A stretch of 7,190 bases of DNA, from positions 1 through 7,190 of the forward strand of contig JASEHA010000112.1 of the NCBI GenBank assembly GCA_030018795.1, read 5' to 3'. A program made the position numbers and the translations under genes. This DNA comes from a bacterium (GTDB lineage: Bacteria > UBA9089 > CG2-30-40-21). Position 1 is the first letter of the stretch. Each line of letters starts with the position of its first letter. Of the stretch, positions 6,970 to 7,190 are shown piece by piece. Under the pieces are notes generated by a model. It was given only the letters and a program-made list of their open reading frames with translations. It was not told where the DNA came from and made no database searches.

Positions 6970-6996
6970 ACAGGATTAACAAGATTTACAGGATTA
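6970..6996. repeat. Three tandem 9-mers after the TPR gene (ACAGGATTA-type)
   Basis: ACAGGATTA (6970-6978), ACAAGATTT (6979-6987) and ACAGGATTA (6988-6996) follow one another without spacing, starting 11 bases after the stop codon and just after a run of seven T. The outer copies are identical and the middle one has two changes. Runs of this ACAGGATTA/ACAGGATTT type are, from memory, common between genes in many environmental bacterial genomes. No function is assigned. No hairpin precedes the T-run, so I do not call a terminator here. Confidence 0.65.
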
Positions 6997-6997
6997 A

Positions 6998-7190
6998 AAC
7001 AATAATTCGACCTATGCGGCTGAAATATGCTACAGTCTTATCTCATTATTCACCATTCTTCCTTTCGCAAGAGCTTATCCTACTGTCCACGACTATACAT
7101 CTTTCGAGGCTCAATCTCGCGGTCTATATTTTCGCTACACCCGGCTTCGTACTCCCATTACTGGGTTTGCACGCGAGTTCACTACTGACC
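6998..7190. other. Non-coding tail, possibly part of a structured RNA or group II intron fragment
   Basis: No gene is supported here. Small inverted repeats are visible: CGAG/CTCG (7105-7108/7116-7119) and CCCA/TGGG (7154-7157/7162-7165). The minus strand reads with purine-rich joints such as GCGAAAGGAAG and GTGTAGCGAAAA between short stems, a texture like group II intron domain I or another large ribozyme. I see no diagnostic domain V hairpin and no reverse transcriptase reading frame, so this is only a suggestion. A plus-strand frame from ATG 7014 stays open to the edge (59 codons). It lacks a ribosome site and resembles no protein I know. Confidence 0.25.

Noticed and set aside
7014..7190. 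Plus-strand frame from ATG 7014 open to the window edge (59 codons)
   Set aside because: There is no ribosome site, no recognisable motif, and the residue content looks random. A structured RNA on the other strand explains the segment at least as well.

Overview
The window is dominated by one giant gene on the + strand (383-6958). It encodes a 2191-residue exported protein made almost entirely of tetratricopeptide repeats (TPRs). The type I signal peptide, the N-terminal alpha/beta domain followed by a very long TPR array, the moderate base composition and the short intergenic repeats together suggest a diderm or otherwise envelope-rich environmental bacterium. Uncultivated anaerobic lineages such as Planctomycetes/Brocadia-like, Omnitrophota-like or Desulfobacterota-like groups often carry such proteins, but nothing in the window fixes the taxon.

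Layout. Positions 2-97 are the last 31 codons of an upstream gene whose start lies outside the window. Positions 98-382 are non-coding but dense in signals. There is a near-consensus sigma70-type promoter (123-151) whose spacer and -10 box are covered by a perfect 7+7 inverted repeat (132-149). A roughly 125-nt leader follows, with an 8-bp closing stem (165-172/213-220) and a strong intrinsic terminator (stem 239-252/263-276, T-run to 281). A nested palindromic repeat block (300-357) comes next, then a clear Shine-Dalgarno (370-375). A 21-codon GTG frame (198-263) ends inside the terminator loop, so the leader could be an attenuator; it could equally be a small RNA gene of its own. No second promoter is obvious between the terminator and the large gene.

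The large protein has a signal peptide (residues 1-19), an alpha/beta domain (about 30-155), a degenerate TPR (about 159-183), a Gly/Ser-rich linker built from an 18-nt tandem duplication (188-199), 57 complete TPR units (208-2155) and a diverged 58th unit running to the C-terminus. Unit lengths account exactly for the 1948 residues of the array: 57 x 34 plus a net 10 residues of indels. A cysteine sits at the same place, just before the helix B aromatic, in 44 of the 57 units, which is notable for a protein predicted to leave the cytoplasm.

Positions 6959-7190 hold no supported gene. A short 9-bp tandem repeat (6970-6996) is followed by about 190 nt with several small inverted repeats and a look of structured RNA, most likely on the minus strand. 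It might be a fragment of a group II intron or another RNA element, but I cannot establish that. There is no operon partner in the window from which to infer function, so the big TPR protein is best described as an extracytoplasmic scaffold or binding protein of unknown partner.
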